A DNA stretch of 64,000 bases from Isoetes taiwanensis (lineage: Eukaryota; Streptophyta; Lycopodiopsida; Isoetales; Isoetaceae): NCBI GenBank assembly GCA_021234155.1, contig JAJEKV010000039.1, positions 11,173,077 through 11,237,076 of the forward strand. Direction: 5' to 3'. The position numbers were made by a program, and so were the translations under genes. Positions within the stretch are counted from its first letter, which is position 1. Every line of letters begins with the position of its first letter. Below are positions 10,607 to 22,399 of this stretch, in pieces. The notes below the pieces were generated by a model. It made no database searches, was not told the DNA's origin, and was given only the letters and a program-made list of their open reading frames with translations.

Positions 10607-12173
10607 TTTTTTTTTTGAAGGACTTGGGCCTTTATTATCCAGAGAAAGTTACAGAGTACAATGGGGACTAATAACTCAGTGTAGAGAATGTCCACCAGAG
10701 CAAAACCACCCCACTCAAATACAACATCTAAACAATATGAAGAGCAAGCAAAAACTCATAAGTAAGTATGAATCTGAAGATAGTGCTTCCAAATACGGCT
10801 CTTCACCTCATTAGCAATTGATGAGCACCTGAATGCTTTGACAATTCGTTGTTGGGCATCAAGAAGGACCTGTGCATCTGAACAAGCAAGACCTTTGAAT
10901 ATGAGAAGATTCCTTCTTTTCCAAATGGACCAGATGATCCATGCAGAAGCCAAATGAAACGCCCATTTTTGCAAAATTATCCCAACTACTTGGATAAACT
11001 GCTAATAACACCTGCTGGCTATTCAAATTGCAATGGAAGAGACCTTGAAGCCACAACCAAGCATGTCTGACATGTCTACATAGGAAGAAGCAATGCTCAA
11101 TTGTCTCGTCCCTCTGTGCACATAAGGGACAAAGTGCAGACACCTCTGGACGAAATCTGTGCACCGGAATATTAACGCGCAGACAACGATGAATGATTTG
11201 CCACCATAAAACAGATACTTTGGGATGGAGTAGTTTATCCCATACCCATTTCCATACTGCTTTTTGCCGATCCCTGGGAATGACCAAAGACCACTTGGAC
11301 GAAGGAGGCAAGACATCAGCATCAAGCAAGACCTTGTACATGGAATTTACCAACTTATCTGCTTTGACATGCTCATGAACTACCCACGGCTGGGGGTCAT
11401 CCACTTGTGCTACTGGAGGAAGAATTGAAGACATCTTCTGCCAAATAGCTCGATCCCACCTTAAAAGGAGGAACTTAGCTCTAAACGCCTCCCATGTCAG
11501 CAACTGCCTTTGATTATTATACCAATCAGATATCATATGCACACTGGGCTCTCCATCGATTTGCGTCAATGGGTGGGTGAAAGCAACGGAGGACCACCAT
11601 CCAATGGAATCCACCAACAACTTGCAGTCATGCTAGTGTGCGCAAGATGGTCAAAATTAAATAGAGATTGTACAGCAATCCTCTAAGAAATGGGGATGCA
11701 TTAGGGTATGCCGTCAGTGGGTAGAACAGAGCCCAGGGGAAAAGTGGCCCGAGACCCAAAAGAAATGCACATTTGCAAAGACTGATAAACAAGGCGGGAA
11801 CCCGGGGACTCATCCACATTATTCAAAATTCTCCAAATGAACTTAGAAATCATCACCTTGCTCTGCAAAAGAAAATTGATCATTCCAAGGCCGCCAAAAT
11901 GCTTTGGCAACACGCGCTTTTCCCAACTGACTTTGACAACAGCACCCTCCTCTGTTCCCCCCAGATGAAGTTCCTGACAACCCTGACGAGAAGTTGTATC
12001 TTTGACTGTGGAGCCAACAACAATTCGTCCTGCCATGGAAAGGCCATGGAAAGCTTCGCTGCCATGGTGCTGCTTAAAACTGACTTAGCCACAACAATTC
12101 GTCCTGCCATGGAAAGGCCATGGAAAGCTTCGCTGTGGACCACCAAAAAAGGTGCTTTTCCAAGCCCTTAATG
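10607..12173 (-). mobile_element. 5'-truncated L1-type LINE with 17-bp target duplication
   Basis: The minus strand carries the C-terminal part of a LINE polyprotein and ends in a poly-A tail (poly-T at about 10604-10616 on the plus strand). Perfect target duplications TTGTAAGGCTAAATGTT flank it at 10590-10606 and 12174-12190. Long variable duplications, a poly-A tail and 5' truncation are the hallmarks of target-primed reverse transcription. The RT catalytic core is absent because of the truncation. Confidence 0.93.
10756..12146 (-). pseudogene. LINE polyprotein C-terminal part (thumb and zf-RVT), frameshifted
   Basis: Three frames join into one LINE C terminus. 12146-11880 reads LSMAGRIVVAKSVLSS. 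11620-10974 reads KLLHPKVSVLWWQIIHRCLR and the zf-RVT motif CPLCAQRDETIEHCFFLC. 10974-10756 ends the protein with FHLASAWIIWSIWKRRNLLI. A 45-bp block is repeated 74 bp apart (about 12017-12061 and 12091-12135), which shifts the frame. Other single-base shifts lie near 11630 and 10980. The product would be inactive. Confidence 0.85.
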
Positions 12174-12670
12174 TTGTAAGGCTAAATGTTGGTCACCCTG
12201 AATAGTTGTTTGCACCATTGAAGGTTGCGCATCAATTTTTTATGAAAAATTCTCTAGCCGTTGATCTGGCATAAATCAAGGAATATGCTCAATACTAAAA
12301 AACGCAAATAGACAAATAAATACGATTTAAGAACAAAAGCTTGATTTAAAGTTAGCTCGTGTATTTAATAATTAGGGCACGAGCTTCTTAGCGCCTGGAG
12401 TTGATAAGACAGTCCACTCCAGGCTTATTACAATTTTTTTCTTCTACACTATTTTCAAGTGTCATTTTACAGCTCGCTCAATTAGCCCATAGTTCAATAA
12501 TCATCCAACAAATACAGTGTAAAGAAAAAGAGCTGATGATTTATACAAACACAGCTACAACCTGCTACAAGCAGGAAGTCTGCTTTTGCTTTGACACATC
12601 AGTGTGTCATGAGTTTTGCCTGGAAAGGACAGGCATATGGAGTCTTCCATTAAGCATACAAGCATTGGTG

Positions 12671-14148
12671 TTAGGACTTCTGCCTCGCTTTCTCAATAAG
12701 AGGCTTCAATTGCTTTTTCTCAGCCAGAATTTTCAAGAAATTGAAGAGAAATGGGATGTAGTTATGTTTTCGGCGAATGTTCTCCGTTTTCCACTTTCTA
12801 AACTTCTCTTCCTCTAAAGATACCCTCTCTGAGACCTTTGCAATTTCGGACTCAACATCCGCTAATGAGTTCCTCAATTGCTCCACAAGAATAGAATCCA
12901 CATCCATGCTATCTTCAGATTTAGGCTGTAAGGCCTCCAGCTGATCCCAAATGCTCATTTTTCGCCTCTCGAGTTCTGCCAGTTGCTCATCATAGATATC
13001 CTTCCTATTTTTTATGATTGCCATTAAATTGAACCTAATTTCACTCTTGGAGTACTTCTCTATTCTTTCTTGAATCACTGGCTGTACCATTTTTAACCAC
13101 TCCATACTATCTGCACTCCCACTTCCACATTCCCCTAAGCAAATTGGACCCTCTTTTAGCCCGTCCAGTTCATAAAGTACACCATCTACAGGTAAATAGC
13201 TGATAAAATGATACACATCATCATCTTTGTCAGGAATTTTCTGTTCATCTGCCACAAAAGGCTCAGGTCTTGCAAAGCTATTGTGCGCAGTGCGTATTGC
13301 TTCACTGTTGTTAATAGCAAGTCCCTTAAGCTCGGGTGGAAATTCTTTTGTAAACTCTCGTAACATTGAAAGCTCAGGACCAACATCAATCTCAGGCCGA
13401 TTCAATAAAATTGAAAGAATGGCTTGAGTCGCACATGCATTATTGATTACCTACAAACTCAAAACTTGTTAGTCACATCACTACCATAAGGTAATAACAT
13501 CTAACACTTGAACAGCTATTAGTTCTCACCTGACTGGCAAAGAATAAATTTGGTTTATATTCTTTTAGCACAGGTCGTGTATCCTTTTCTCCAGGTCGCC
13601 ATTTGAAAAGAAAGATTAAGCCATACAAAGGCCTACAATGAGAATAAAGGTAAAGTTGTAAATTTCTGTGCAAATGATTCTTATGTCTTTTTCTGTAGGA
13701 TCATAAGAGAAAAACTGCCTTACCTTAACTGTGAAAGGGAATCCAAGTCCAAACTATACAACTCCTCCACCTGCAACCAACGTTGTAATTTAAAGACTTT
13801 ATGTGTGATATTTCTTCACTTCAGACTAACAATAACAGCTGATGTAGGAACACAACATACCTGCACGCCCTTTACTTGCATTTGCTGAATAAGCTCCGTA
13901 AAAACTCCTGTTTGGAAGCATAAACAGGCTATAAGTTTATTAAAACATGAAAAAAAAAAGTAAAAAAGGGTCTAAACATGAAGCGAGGGCATCTTATGCC
14001 CCCGGATAAACTTAAAATCCTACTAACTCCTCTGTTAGGGCCGGATGCTAGATGAAATTTTTCCAAAAGTTTTCACCTGGAGAAGCTACAGAAAGCAAGC
14101 AGAACAAGGAAAAAAACCTGGGTCGGACTCGATAGTGCACCAAGACAT
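12671..14148 (-). CDS. UCH2: Ubiquitin C-terminal hydrolase, UCH37/UCHL5 type
   Basis: A cysteine protease that trims ubiquitin from substrates. In animals and plants this family binds the proteasome through its C-terminal helical domain. Five exons were worked out on the minus strand: 14148-14118, 13907-13861, 13770-13724, 13632-13530 and 13450-12671. All introns are GT-AG and the phases agree. The product is 335 aa and begins [11 protein letters not shown], close to the 329-330 aa usual for UCH37 and UCH2. Visible catalytic residues are Gln76 (FFASQ), Cys82 (NNACATQA), His157 (DVYHFISY) and Asp172 (YELDGL). The C terminus ([12 protein letters not shown], then [20 protein letters not shown]) matches the UCH37-specific extension. 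No defect is seen, so this is the best-supported intact gene in the window. Splice sites are deduced by eye and family alignment. Confidence 0.95.
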
Positions 14149-14149
14149 A

Positions 14150-14785
14150 GCTGCTGCTTGAATGTAGTGCTGACGGCGCTAACAGCTAAGACCCTAATCG
14201 GCCAACCTCTGTCTTATCTGGGTTCCAGAATACGGTAACCAACATTTTCCACCTTTAGACCTTTTACTCCAACTATAAACTATCTATTTTTCCCTTTTTT
14301 TTTTACAGCGCCTCACAAAGCAGTGGGGAAGTTGAGGAGGTTATAACTTGCTATTGTTGGGTTTCTGGTTTTTGGGTAACCCTTGGGAGGTGGGTTGATG
14401 GAATATGCTATTTGATGCCAAGGGATGTACCATTTTTATAGCGAGATTGAAAATCCCTGCTCCATTATGTGGCGGCTCCTTTGTTGTCAATTGTCAATTG
14501 TTGTCAAACGGGGTTAGGGCGCCATCGGAACTACCACTGTGCGTCTCCGTTGGCTTCTCGTTGGTGTGCACATGTGTGAAGGAGCATCAGGAGTAGCTAT
14601 GTCTGGCAGAGCTTGGTCTGTACTGTGAAAGGTTTCGTTGTTTATGGGGGTTATTTGGAAGAACCCACTATTTTCTTTGGATTTTGTAATCTCTTTGAGT
14701 GTGTAATCCTTAAGAACAAGGGGATCCCAAAAGAGGGTTTTGAAATAGGCCTTCAATTATGATTCTAGAAAGATATTCAGCTCAT
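14150..14785. other. Upstream region of UCH2, no gene seen
   Basis: This stretch lies between the UCH2 start codon and the next LINE. It presumably holds the UCH2 promoter. No convincing TATA box was found near the start. A repeated TTGTTGTCAATTGTCAATTG block occurs at about 14483. Confidence 0.5.
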
Positions 14786-14786
14786 T

Positions 14787-17015
14787 TTTTTTTATTTTTT
14801 TTTTTTGAGGGTAAGTGTGTTTTTTGTTATTAATAATAATAATAAAGATACAGAGAGTCCCCAGTGGGACAAATAGGAAGCATTAGGGCTATTATATGGG
14901 TTCTCTATGCATCAATGATGTGTGTACTAAGGGAAGTCCTATTCCACAACAACATAATGGTAGAGAAACCCTATCTGGTCAGTTACTCAGATTGCTTTCT
15001 CCACTAAACTCAAGTTGTTCCACCATTAGACCTATCATGAAAGTCTAGGTCCTCAGAGCTCATCCAATGGCACTTAAAGTAGTTATAAAATCCTTCAATC
15101 TTACTAATTCTGTCCAATCCCTTATTGTAACTCATCCCCATCTTCCTGTGGTGGGACAATGCCATTAAAGCAACTTCCTTATTGAAAAGACTCTTAAGTT
15201 TCTCAATAGAGATGGATTGCCCCCCCAAAGTGACATCGCACCGATGTCTCCATATAATCCAGAGAGCCACACTAACCAGGGAGGCATCAATACAATCTCT
15301 GTCTGAGATCATAACAACATTCGGCCATCCAAGTTGATGCATATGCAGTCTCGTAATAGGGCATACCCAATACCAGAACTCAATAATTCTTGGACAGAAG
15401 AAGAGATGTGAAAGAGACTCGCTAGCCTGGCACCCAAGAGGACATAGGTCTGTAGACACAATACCTCTATGGACCAGCTTCACTTTAGTGTTGAGACCTC
15501 CTTGGAGAGCCTCCCATCTAAAAAATTGTATTCTCCTAGAGCATAAGGTTTTCCAGGAGTTTGCTAAGAGGAGCTTAGCCGCTGATCCATTCACTTGAAG
15601 CCTAGCCTCTGCTTTAAGAGGAGAGTCATCACAAAGGGCCCGATATACACTTGCAACATTGTATGTCTCCTTACCTGCACAGGACCACTTTTCCTCAGGA
15701 CCAGTAGACCCTAAGAGAAGCTTAACATTACCTAGAATTTTTCGTAGTATCTTTCTATCACCCTCCCCTGCTCTTTGTACTTTGAGTCTAAATTCCATCC
15801 AAGAGATCCATCTATCGTTTTCCCAAAGATTGCGCAATTTTAAGATCCCATGGTCTCGCCATTTCTTAAAGATGCGAGGATGAACTAATGCCAAGGGACG
15901 TCCATTCTCTTCCCATACATGAATGTTCCAGAATATACTGGCTTTCCCAGCCTCCCGAGGTATAGTCATGGGGGAGCATACTGTTTGCACCTCCCTCCAA
16001 GCATGAAGAATACGCCTCATGACTGGGGAAGTGCCAGGGGCCACCTTAAAGTTACAAAAAGAGGCTCCTAGTTCATCCCTAGGAAGAGATGGTTTGCCTT
16101 GGATCTTGCACAGATCAAACCAGTGCTTAACAAATGCCAGAGCAGGAGATGTACCCCCTTGTAAAACTCGCCAGACAAATCTGGCCGCCAGAGCTTGAGC
16201 CTGCGTGAAAGGGTCCTTACATCCAATCCCTCCATCCCTTTTATCCCTACATAGCTCGGACCAAGCAACGTTAGCCATACCCCCCCAAATGAACTTTCTA
16301 ATGATAACCTGTATTTGATTATATATTCCTTTCTGGGCTACCAACACTGACGAGGAATATATGTGAGAGCTGGCCAGAACATCATTAGCAACTGTAACTC
16401 TTCTTGCTACAGATAATCCTTTAGAGGACCATAACCCAACCTTTTTTCTAAGTTTGTCTAAAATAGGAGCCCAGAGACCCTTCATATTATCTGAGATAGA
16501 AAGGGGCAAACCCAATAGCTTAACTGTTTTCCCTGCAGCTACGACTGGGAAGCCCAATCCATTAGCACAAGGGTCAATATCTCCCTCTAAAGCCCATAAA
16601 ATGGTACACTTGGTGGCATTTAGCCCTATGCCTGATATAACCTCAAAAGCAATCAATATCTCACGAAAGGAATGAAAGCTGCCATCGTCATACCTGAGGA
16701 ACATAAAGGTGTCATCCGCATATTGCATGATTGTGAGTTTTTCGGCTTGATTCGGTAAAACCAGACCATTGATGCCCCCTTCCAGTACTTTGAGATTAAC
16801 CATCCTTGTGAGAAGGTTGGCCATAATTAAAAAAAGGTATGGGGCAAGCGGGCAGCCCTGCCTAATACCCTTCCTGAGGTCAAAGAGACCAGAAGGTTCA
16901 CCATTAACCAGGACAGATGCAGAGGCAAGTTTGTTCATTCCCATTGAGATGTCAATGAACTGCTTATTGAATCCCATGTGGCTCATCACTTCTCGCAGGC
17001 CATCCCACCTAAGTT
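14787..17015 (-). mobile_element. 5'-truncated L1-type LINE with a long open pol frame
   Basis: The minus strand carries the second half of a LINE ORF2 followed by a T-rich run at 14787-14807, representing the 3' A-rich tail. The 5' end breaks off around 17010 just inside the RT domain. No convincing target duplication was found. Confidence 0.88.
15010..17015 (-). pseudogene. LINE ORF2 fragment: RT core, thumb, zf-RVT
   Basis: An uninterrupted frame of about 667 codons is open into the truncated 5' end; the first ATG is at 16989. RT motif 4 reads KGIRQGCPLAPYLF (about residues 39-52 from that ATG) and the catalytic box reads QYADDTFMF (near residue 90). The thumb region contains LSVARRVTVANDVLASSHIY and IRKFIWGG. 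The zf-RVT zone contains LCPLGCQASESLSHLFFCP. Endonuclease and the N-terminal RT motifs are missing, so it cannot move by itself. The open frame over 2 kb suggests a young copy. It is a different family from the 10.6-kb LINE. Confidence 0.88.
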
Positions 17016-17019
17016 ACCT

Positions 17020-18340
17020 GCAGATTCGCCATTTCGTGGCACTTTATTGCCGATTACGACATTAGAATGGCCAATTAGATGTTTGCTAATAGGAGTGGTA
17101 TCGACTTTGGGGCCAATTTAGTCCCAAGTGAGAACTAGATATGCTAATAGAATGGCCATTTAGGCCACTTGGCCAAATCCTGTAATGCCCTAAGTTTGCC
17201 AAATCTTAACTCATTAAAAGGCCCCCTCATAAATTCATCACTTATGGGCCCAACATTATTAGATTTTTTTATTCCTAAGTCCAACTAAGAAGAATTCCGC
17301 TCTTTTAGAAAATCAAATGTCGAGGCACTTTTCAATCCTCTTTATGAAGACTTCGACATCCAATTTTTGATTCTTGCTAACAACAATCTGCGCATTATTG
17401 AAATACATGGGATATGAATTCGTACAACATGTAACTTAAACACATTTATATAGGGTAGCGATTTCTTTACGTTTGGGCAACTAGCTCTATATTTAATAAG
17501 AATGTAGCTAAAATCGTCATTTGAGCTACACATTATTAGATATTTGGTTCAAAATTTGCCAATTAGGTTGCCGCCACATTAGAAAAAAATAGGAAAAATG
17601 GCCAATTCAGGCTACACTTTTGGAGGCATATTTTACAAGGAATGGCCAATTCATTATACTTATACAAAATTAGAGGTCCCTTAAAATTTTCCCTGACCTC
17701 AAGGAACCGATGGGTGCTGAAGGTTACGGTCTAGACTGCTGGACAATTGAAAGTAAGGCTTGATTTCATAAAGCAATAATGTCTACGAAAATCGTCGTTT
17801 TACTGTACTTTTGTTCTTTATTCTATATAAGAAGTATATATTATTCCCTTTAATACTTTTTAGCAAAGCAATGAATTTTAGAAACTAATGCAGCTGACTA
17901 TAATTGTTGCTCCATACTTGCGTTTGGTGGGTATATGAATGTTACCTGTAAACTTTTTGTTAGAAGTATGGTACTTGTGTTTAAGATCCTTTTATTTTTT
18001 CTTGCGTGCTACCAACAAATCAACACAGTTTTTTAGAATATATACAAAGAATAGATCCGGTGAATGTAATCTTATCGTGATTATGAAGCCTTTTCCTTCT
18101 AGGCTATGTATGCATGTATGCATGCATGCATGTATGTATGTTTCTTTAGATTGTTTTATTTAGTAAGAGAGGAGAGGATTGATTCTCTCGGCTTAATCTT
18201 TAGCTCTTGCAAGTGTATCTTCCACTATGATTTTTTATCTGTAGCAATTTGCAGGAACTTCCTCCTCTTCCTATTTCCAATCTCTTCCAAGTCGACAGTT
18301 CGGCAAGAGAATCAATCTCTTCCAATCTCCCTTTGCTTGG
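17020..18340. other. Intergenic, GGCCAATT-rich stretch and (ATGC) repeats
   Basis: GGCCAATT-like words recur at 17060-17650. Positions 18105-18141 are an ATGC/ATGT microsatellite. No gene is supported. Confidence 0.5.
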
Positions 18341-18343
18341 TTC

Positions 18344-19330
18344 TTGCACCATTGTTGTAGTTCCAGCAAATGCTACTTCTTCTGTGCCGTGATCGCAAAT
18401 AATGATCATGATGTTTCTGCATGCTTGAAAGAACTGCAATCTATGGCATATCAGATGGATGTTCAACTACCTTTTGAGGATGTTTTCTATGAGCCAGATC
18501 AGTGCGCTAATGTGTTTGCTCATACAAGTGATCCGGTGATTGCTATTTACAACTCACATTTGCAGTGTGTCCAAAACTTGGTTTCTTATGTGGTTATATA
18601 TCAATTCAAGAGTAAGTTTGAGGTTGCCATATATAGTTTTGAATCGATGGGAAGGTGACGGCGTAGCTCACAGGCTAAAGTTTTGGCATTGCTTCGATAT
18701 AGCCTGAGTATCTCCCTCCTCGAGTGTCCATTTCAAGTGATTTTTGGTGTGTTAGAAAGTCGATGCAGTAAGCTTTCTAATGATGTATGGCATCCGATGA
18801 TTTCTACCCTGCTTTAGTTCTGAAATTGGTATCATCCATTTTAGCCTCCATGGTTACCGCTGCCGGTATAAAATTTTCCTCACAATTTACTGCTTCTATG
18901 GCCTCTCCAATACTGCCTCCCAACTGTTGTCTCAACCATCTTGCCTATGCCCCTACTCCTATAGATTTGCAACAATTCCCCCCTCCCTCTGTGGCTTGTT
19001 CTGTTTCTACTTCTTCATCTCTACCTCCTCCTTTTATGCCTCTGTTATTGCCTCAATTTGGTCTTCTCTTGCTCCCTTATCCTCTTCAGGCCTTTTGCCA
19101 TCTTCTACTCTCCCTGCTGCTCTATAATTTACTCTACACATTCTGTGCATGTTACAGCTGTTGTAAATCTCATGACAGAAAATAACAAAAGGAGGTTGCA
19201 TATATGAAGGAGTTACAGGCTCTTGAAGATCAGATGGTTGTTCAATTGCCTCCTGATAATGTGTTTTATGAAGCAGAAGTGTGCTTCTATGATTTTGCTC
19301 AAGTTGATGGCTTGGTTTGTGCATTTGCAT
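18344..19330 (+). other. Unrecognised frames with a diverged internal duplication
   Basis: The frame at 18344-18658 includes KELQSMAYQMDVQLPFEDVF. A related stretch appears at about 19204-19285 with KELQALEDQMVVQLPPDNVF. So a coding-like block is present twice, about 0.8 kb apart. Between them lies a Ser/Pro/Leu-rich frame (18787-19185). No domain was recognised. A retroelement Gag is possible but unproven. Confidence 0.3.
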
Positions 19331-19493
19331 ATTATTGTTCAGCTTGCTGATGTATTTACAACCCCAGTAGAATTATTCTGCAACATTGCATGACCTTGTG
19401 GTGCCACTACATTAGCTATTAGAACATGTAACCTTATATTCTATCTTTTCATAAGTATTTGCTTTAGTGAATGCTAATGCATCTTCTATTTGG

Positions 19494-19556
19494 ATAGAAT
19501 AGAATATAATATAATAGAATAGAATAGAATAGAATAGAGTTTTTATCATCCACGCA
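19494..19556 (-). repeat. (AGAAT)n with LINE-tail-like box
   Basis: An AGAAT/AATAG microsatellite is followed by TTTTTATCATCCACGCAGA. This matches, with changes, the box next to the 3' tail of the LINE at 33.1 kb. Confidence 0.5.
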
Positions 19557-19639
19557 GAAGTCATATTTGTTTAATGCAAATAATGGCATGAAAGCATGGA
19601 AATTGTTCCAAATCATGCAATACCTAAGTTGGTGACAAA

Positions 19640-21190
19640 GATTCAAGTTTTAGGGTGTTTTATAAATAAGAGATGAAGCATGTTGATAGAAACGAGATGC
19701 AAAAGTTGTCGGGTCCAAAGGTAACTAACTGGCAAGGCCTGTAATAAGTTCAAGTTATTTAAGGAAAACAGCAAGGAGGAATTCCTCTCACTTTACAATA
19801 AAATACATGAGCATAACAGGGTTATTGGAGGGCAGGTACCCCAAGCATCAGGTGGTTGTCGAGCTTTTGTAATCGTGCAAAATTAGCAGCAAGAAGTAGA
19901 ACAATTTCTAAAAATGGTGCAAGCTATGAGCTGGAAAATGGCACATAAAGTGTTATTCTTGAAATGATTGTGTCCCCAAATGCGCCCTTCATTGCTGAAG
20001 GTTAAGGATGTCAATTCTAAAATAAAAATACCAAGTAAAGTTCAACCTAATTTTTACCTACTTTTTATGATTCAGATAATTTGTTTTATGGTGAGATTTT
20101 ATAGTTCCATTCTTGGTGTGTCTATTTGCTCGTAGATTATATTTTGTAGCTGCAATTGAAGCTCTAGATGTGAAGAACAAAAGTTGAAGTTATTTTAGCG
20201 AGTTAGTAGTATGTAGTTGTTAGTTTGAAGTTGCTAACTAACTGTATGCATGTAACACATCAAAGATTTGTTGCGAGAGCTTTTGCGAGCATAACTTATC
20301 AAATATTGGTTATCTATGTTCAGGTTGAATAGATAGAAGGGAATGCAAATGGACACACTACCAAAGTCTTTGCAATGATTAGTTGAATGTCTATTTTCAT
20401 ATTTGTTATGCCATTTCATATTAAAGAATATCTAAACGTGGAGCAGAAGCGAAAGGGAAGATTTACAGCACATATTTCTACCCCCGCATCCATACCAAGT
20501 GTTGAGGAAAAGAAGCTTCTGCCAAGACGTCTGAGCACATAATGCAAGATGATTCCAATACTGAAAGTAAAAATTTTGATGACAATGTAAAGTTGCCACT
20601 TGAATTTCTTCTTTCTAAGTAATGTATGCGTTTTCAAATTAGACGACTTGCAACATCTTAATTTAGCTGCACTTTTTTTTGAAATGTAAGTCTTCATTTG
20701 CAAGATGCTAATTCAAAAATTATTGTAAATATAGCCCGGGGGGGTTCACCTCTATATTAGGGGCATATGGCATGTGCGTGCATCAGGTCGGGAGAAACCC
20801 CTACGTATCCAGCTCGCCCTCCATAGAAAACCCTATGTATACAGTCTTGTGTTGTCGAAGCAGAATACCCGATTCCATACTTTTACACCGAGTCTAAGCA
20901 CAATTTACCCTACCCTTGACCTTATTTTTACGTCAAGTAGATTATTCATGTAGCATACCCTCTACCTTACATTTACCTCCAAGCTACGAATGTTGCAAGC
21001 TCCACAAATTTTGTCAAATGCCAATGCTAACGTCATCAGTCATCAATCTTGTTAATTTGGGATTTTCCGGTCTGGACAAAAATATTTTTGGAATTTTGTT
21101 TTACTTGATTTCCTAAGATTTTAAAGAGTTTCGACGGCCGGAAAAAATTCCGAGTACCCAAAAATCGAGACAAATTAATTTACTAAGGTT
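19640..21190. other. Intergenic stretch, nothing recognised
   Basis: AT-rich sequence with only short frames. No repeat family, RNA gene or protein domain was recognised. Confidence 0.5.
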
Positions 21191-21939
21191 TTGGATTACG
21201 ATTTTGAAGGGAGGGGATTTCATTTTAACTCCACCTTTGTGGAAACAGATTTTCTGGGTTCGAACATTTCAGAACACAGCCGCAATTCTTGCACCCTGCT
21301 TCCTCCTCTTCTTGCAGCGCCGCAAAATCTCTGCCTGCCATCGTCAGATCAATAAGCTCAAAGCAGAGACAATAATCGGCTGTCATTTAAGCGTTGTGGA
21401 TAGCATTTCTTATGTGGGATCGACTCAGCAAGAACAAACCCTATGGAGCTCATTTCGGCAGCTCCAAAACATATTTCTGGTGCAGATTGATTTGGATTTC
21501 TTGATGCCAGGTTTGAAGCTCCCAAATGCCATGTGTTTTTTCTGAAATGATGTTTCAGAATGAAAATTCCTAAATATTTCTTCTTTGAATATTTTTGTTG
21601 AAAAGGATTAATTTCGGTGTGCAAATTTGTGAGTCATTCTGTCTATTACTTTTAGCCCAGATGGTTCTTGATTGCCATGTTTGAAGAGTGAAGAGGTTAA
21701 AGTATTAAAGAAATTTGTGGGTCATTTTTCCTACTGTTCTTGATTGGCATGTTATGTCCTTGCAGAATCATTTCTACATAAATCAAATCTGTATTCTTAA
21801 ATACCTTTTGAAGGGATGTAGATTGAAGAGTGGACGAAGTAGAGGTTTAAGAACTAAAGAAATGGAGGTAAGAAGTTTTGCTTCTAGCCTAGCTGACTCT
21901 TGATGTAATATTCTGTGCCCTTGCAAAATCATGACTTTA

Positions 21940-22385
21940 TGTTTCTATAGGAAAATTCAGAAGATCAGAGAAATACATAAAAGAATTTGTTTATTATCAG
22001 AATCTTCATCTCCGTTTTTTAAGACGATCCCACATATCTTCAGGTGGAGGTACAAACACCTACTGTGCCCTTTGCTTTTCAGATCTCCATCTCTGATGGT
22101 AATAAGGTAAGCCAATTATTGTCCCTGATTGCTTAATTATAATGTCCTGTGCCTTGCAATCAATGCTTTGTGTTTCAATAGGAATATCCATTGTGTTTCA
22201 ATAGAACTATCCAGAATATCAGAGGAATACATAAGGTATTTATTTATTATTAGAATCTTCATCTCCAATCTTGAAGATGATCCCACATGAAATCTTCATG
22301 CGGAGGTAAAAAGATCTATTGTGTTTCTTGCTTTTCAGATCTCCATTTTTTATGGTAACAAGGTAAGCCAATTATTGACTCTCTT
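21940..22385 (+). repeat. Tandem duplication carrying exon-like blocks
   Basis: About 180-200 bp starting near 21945 is repeated near 22195. Each copy contains AATCTTCATCTCC, then a CTTTTCAG acceptor-like site, a 24-base block (ATCTCCAT...AAG) and a GTAAGCC donor-like site. The copies differ by scattered substitutions and small indels. They look like a duplicated 24-nt micro-exon with its flanking introns, but no protein was recognised, so this may be part of a non-coding transcript. Confidence 0.6.
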
Positions 22386-22399
22386 GATGTACACATTCT

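Noticed and set aside
14770-17000. GGCTCAT at both ends of the 15-kb LINE as a target duplication
   Set aside because: Only about six bases match, and the right-hand match lies inside RT coding sequence.
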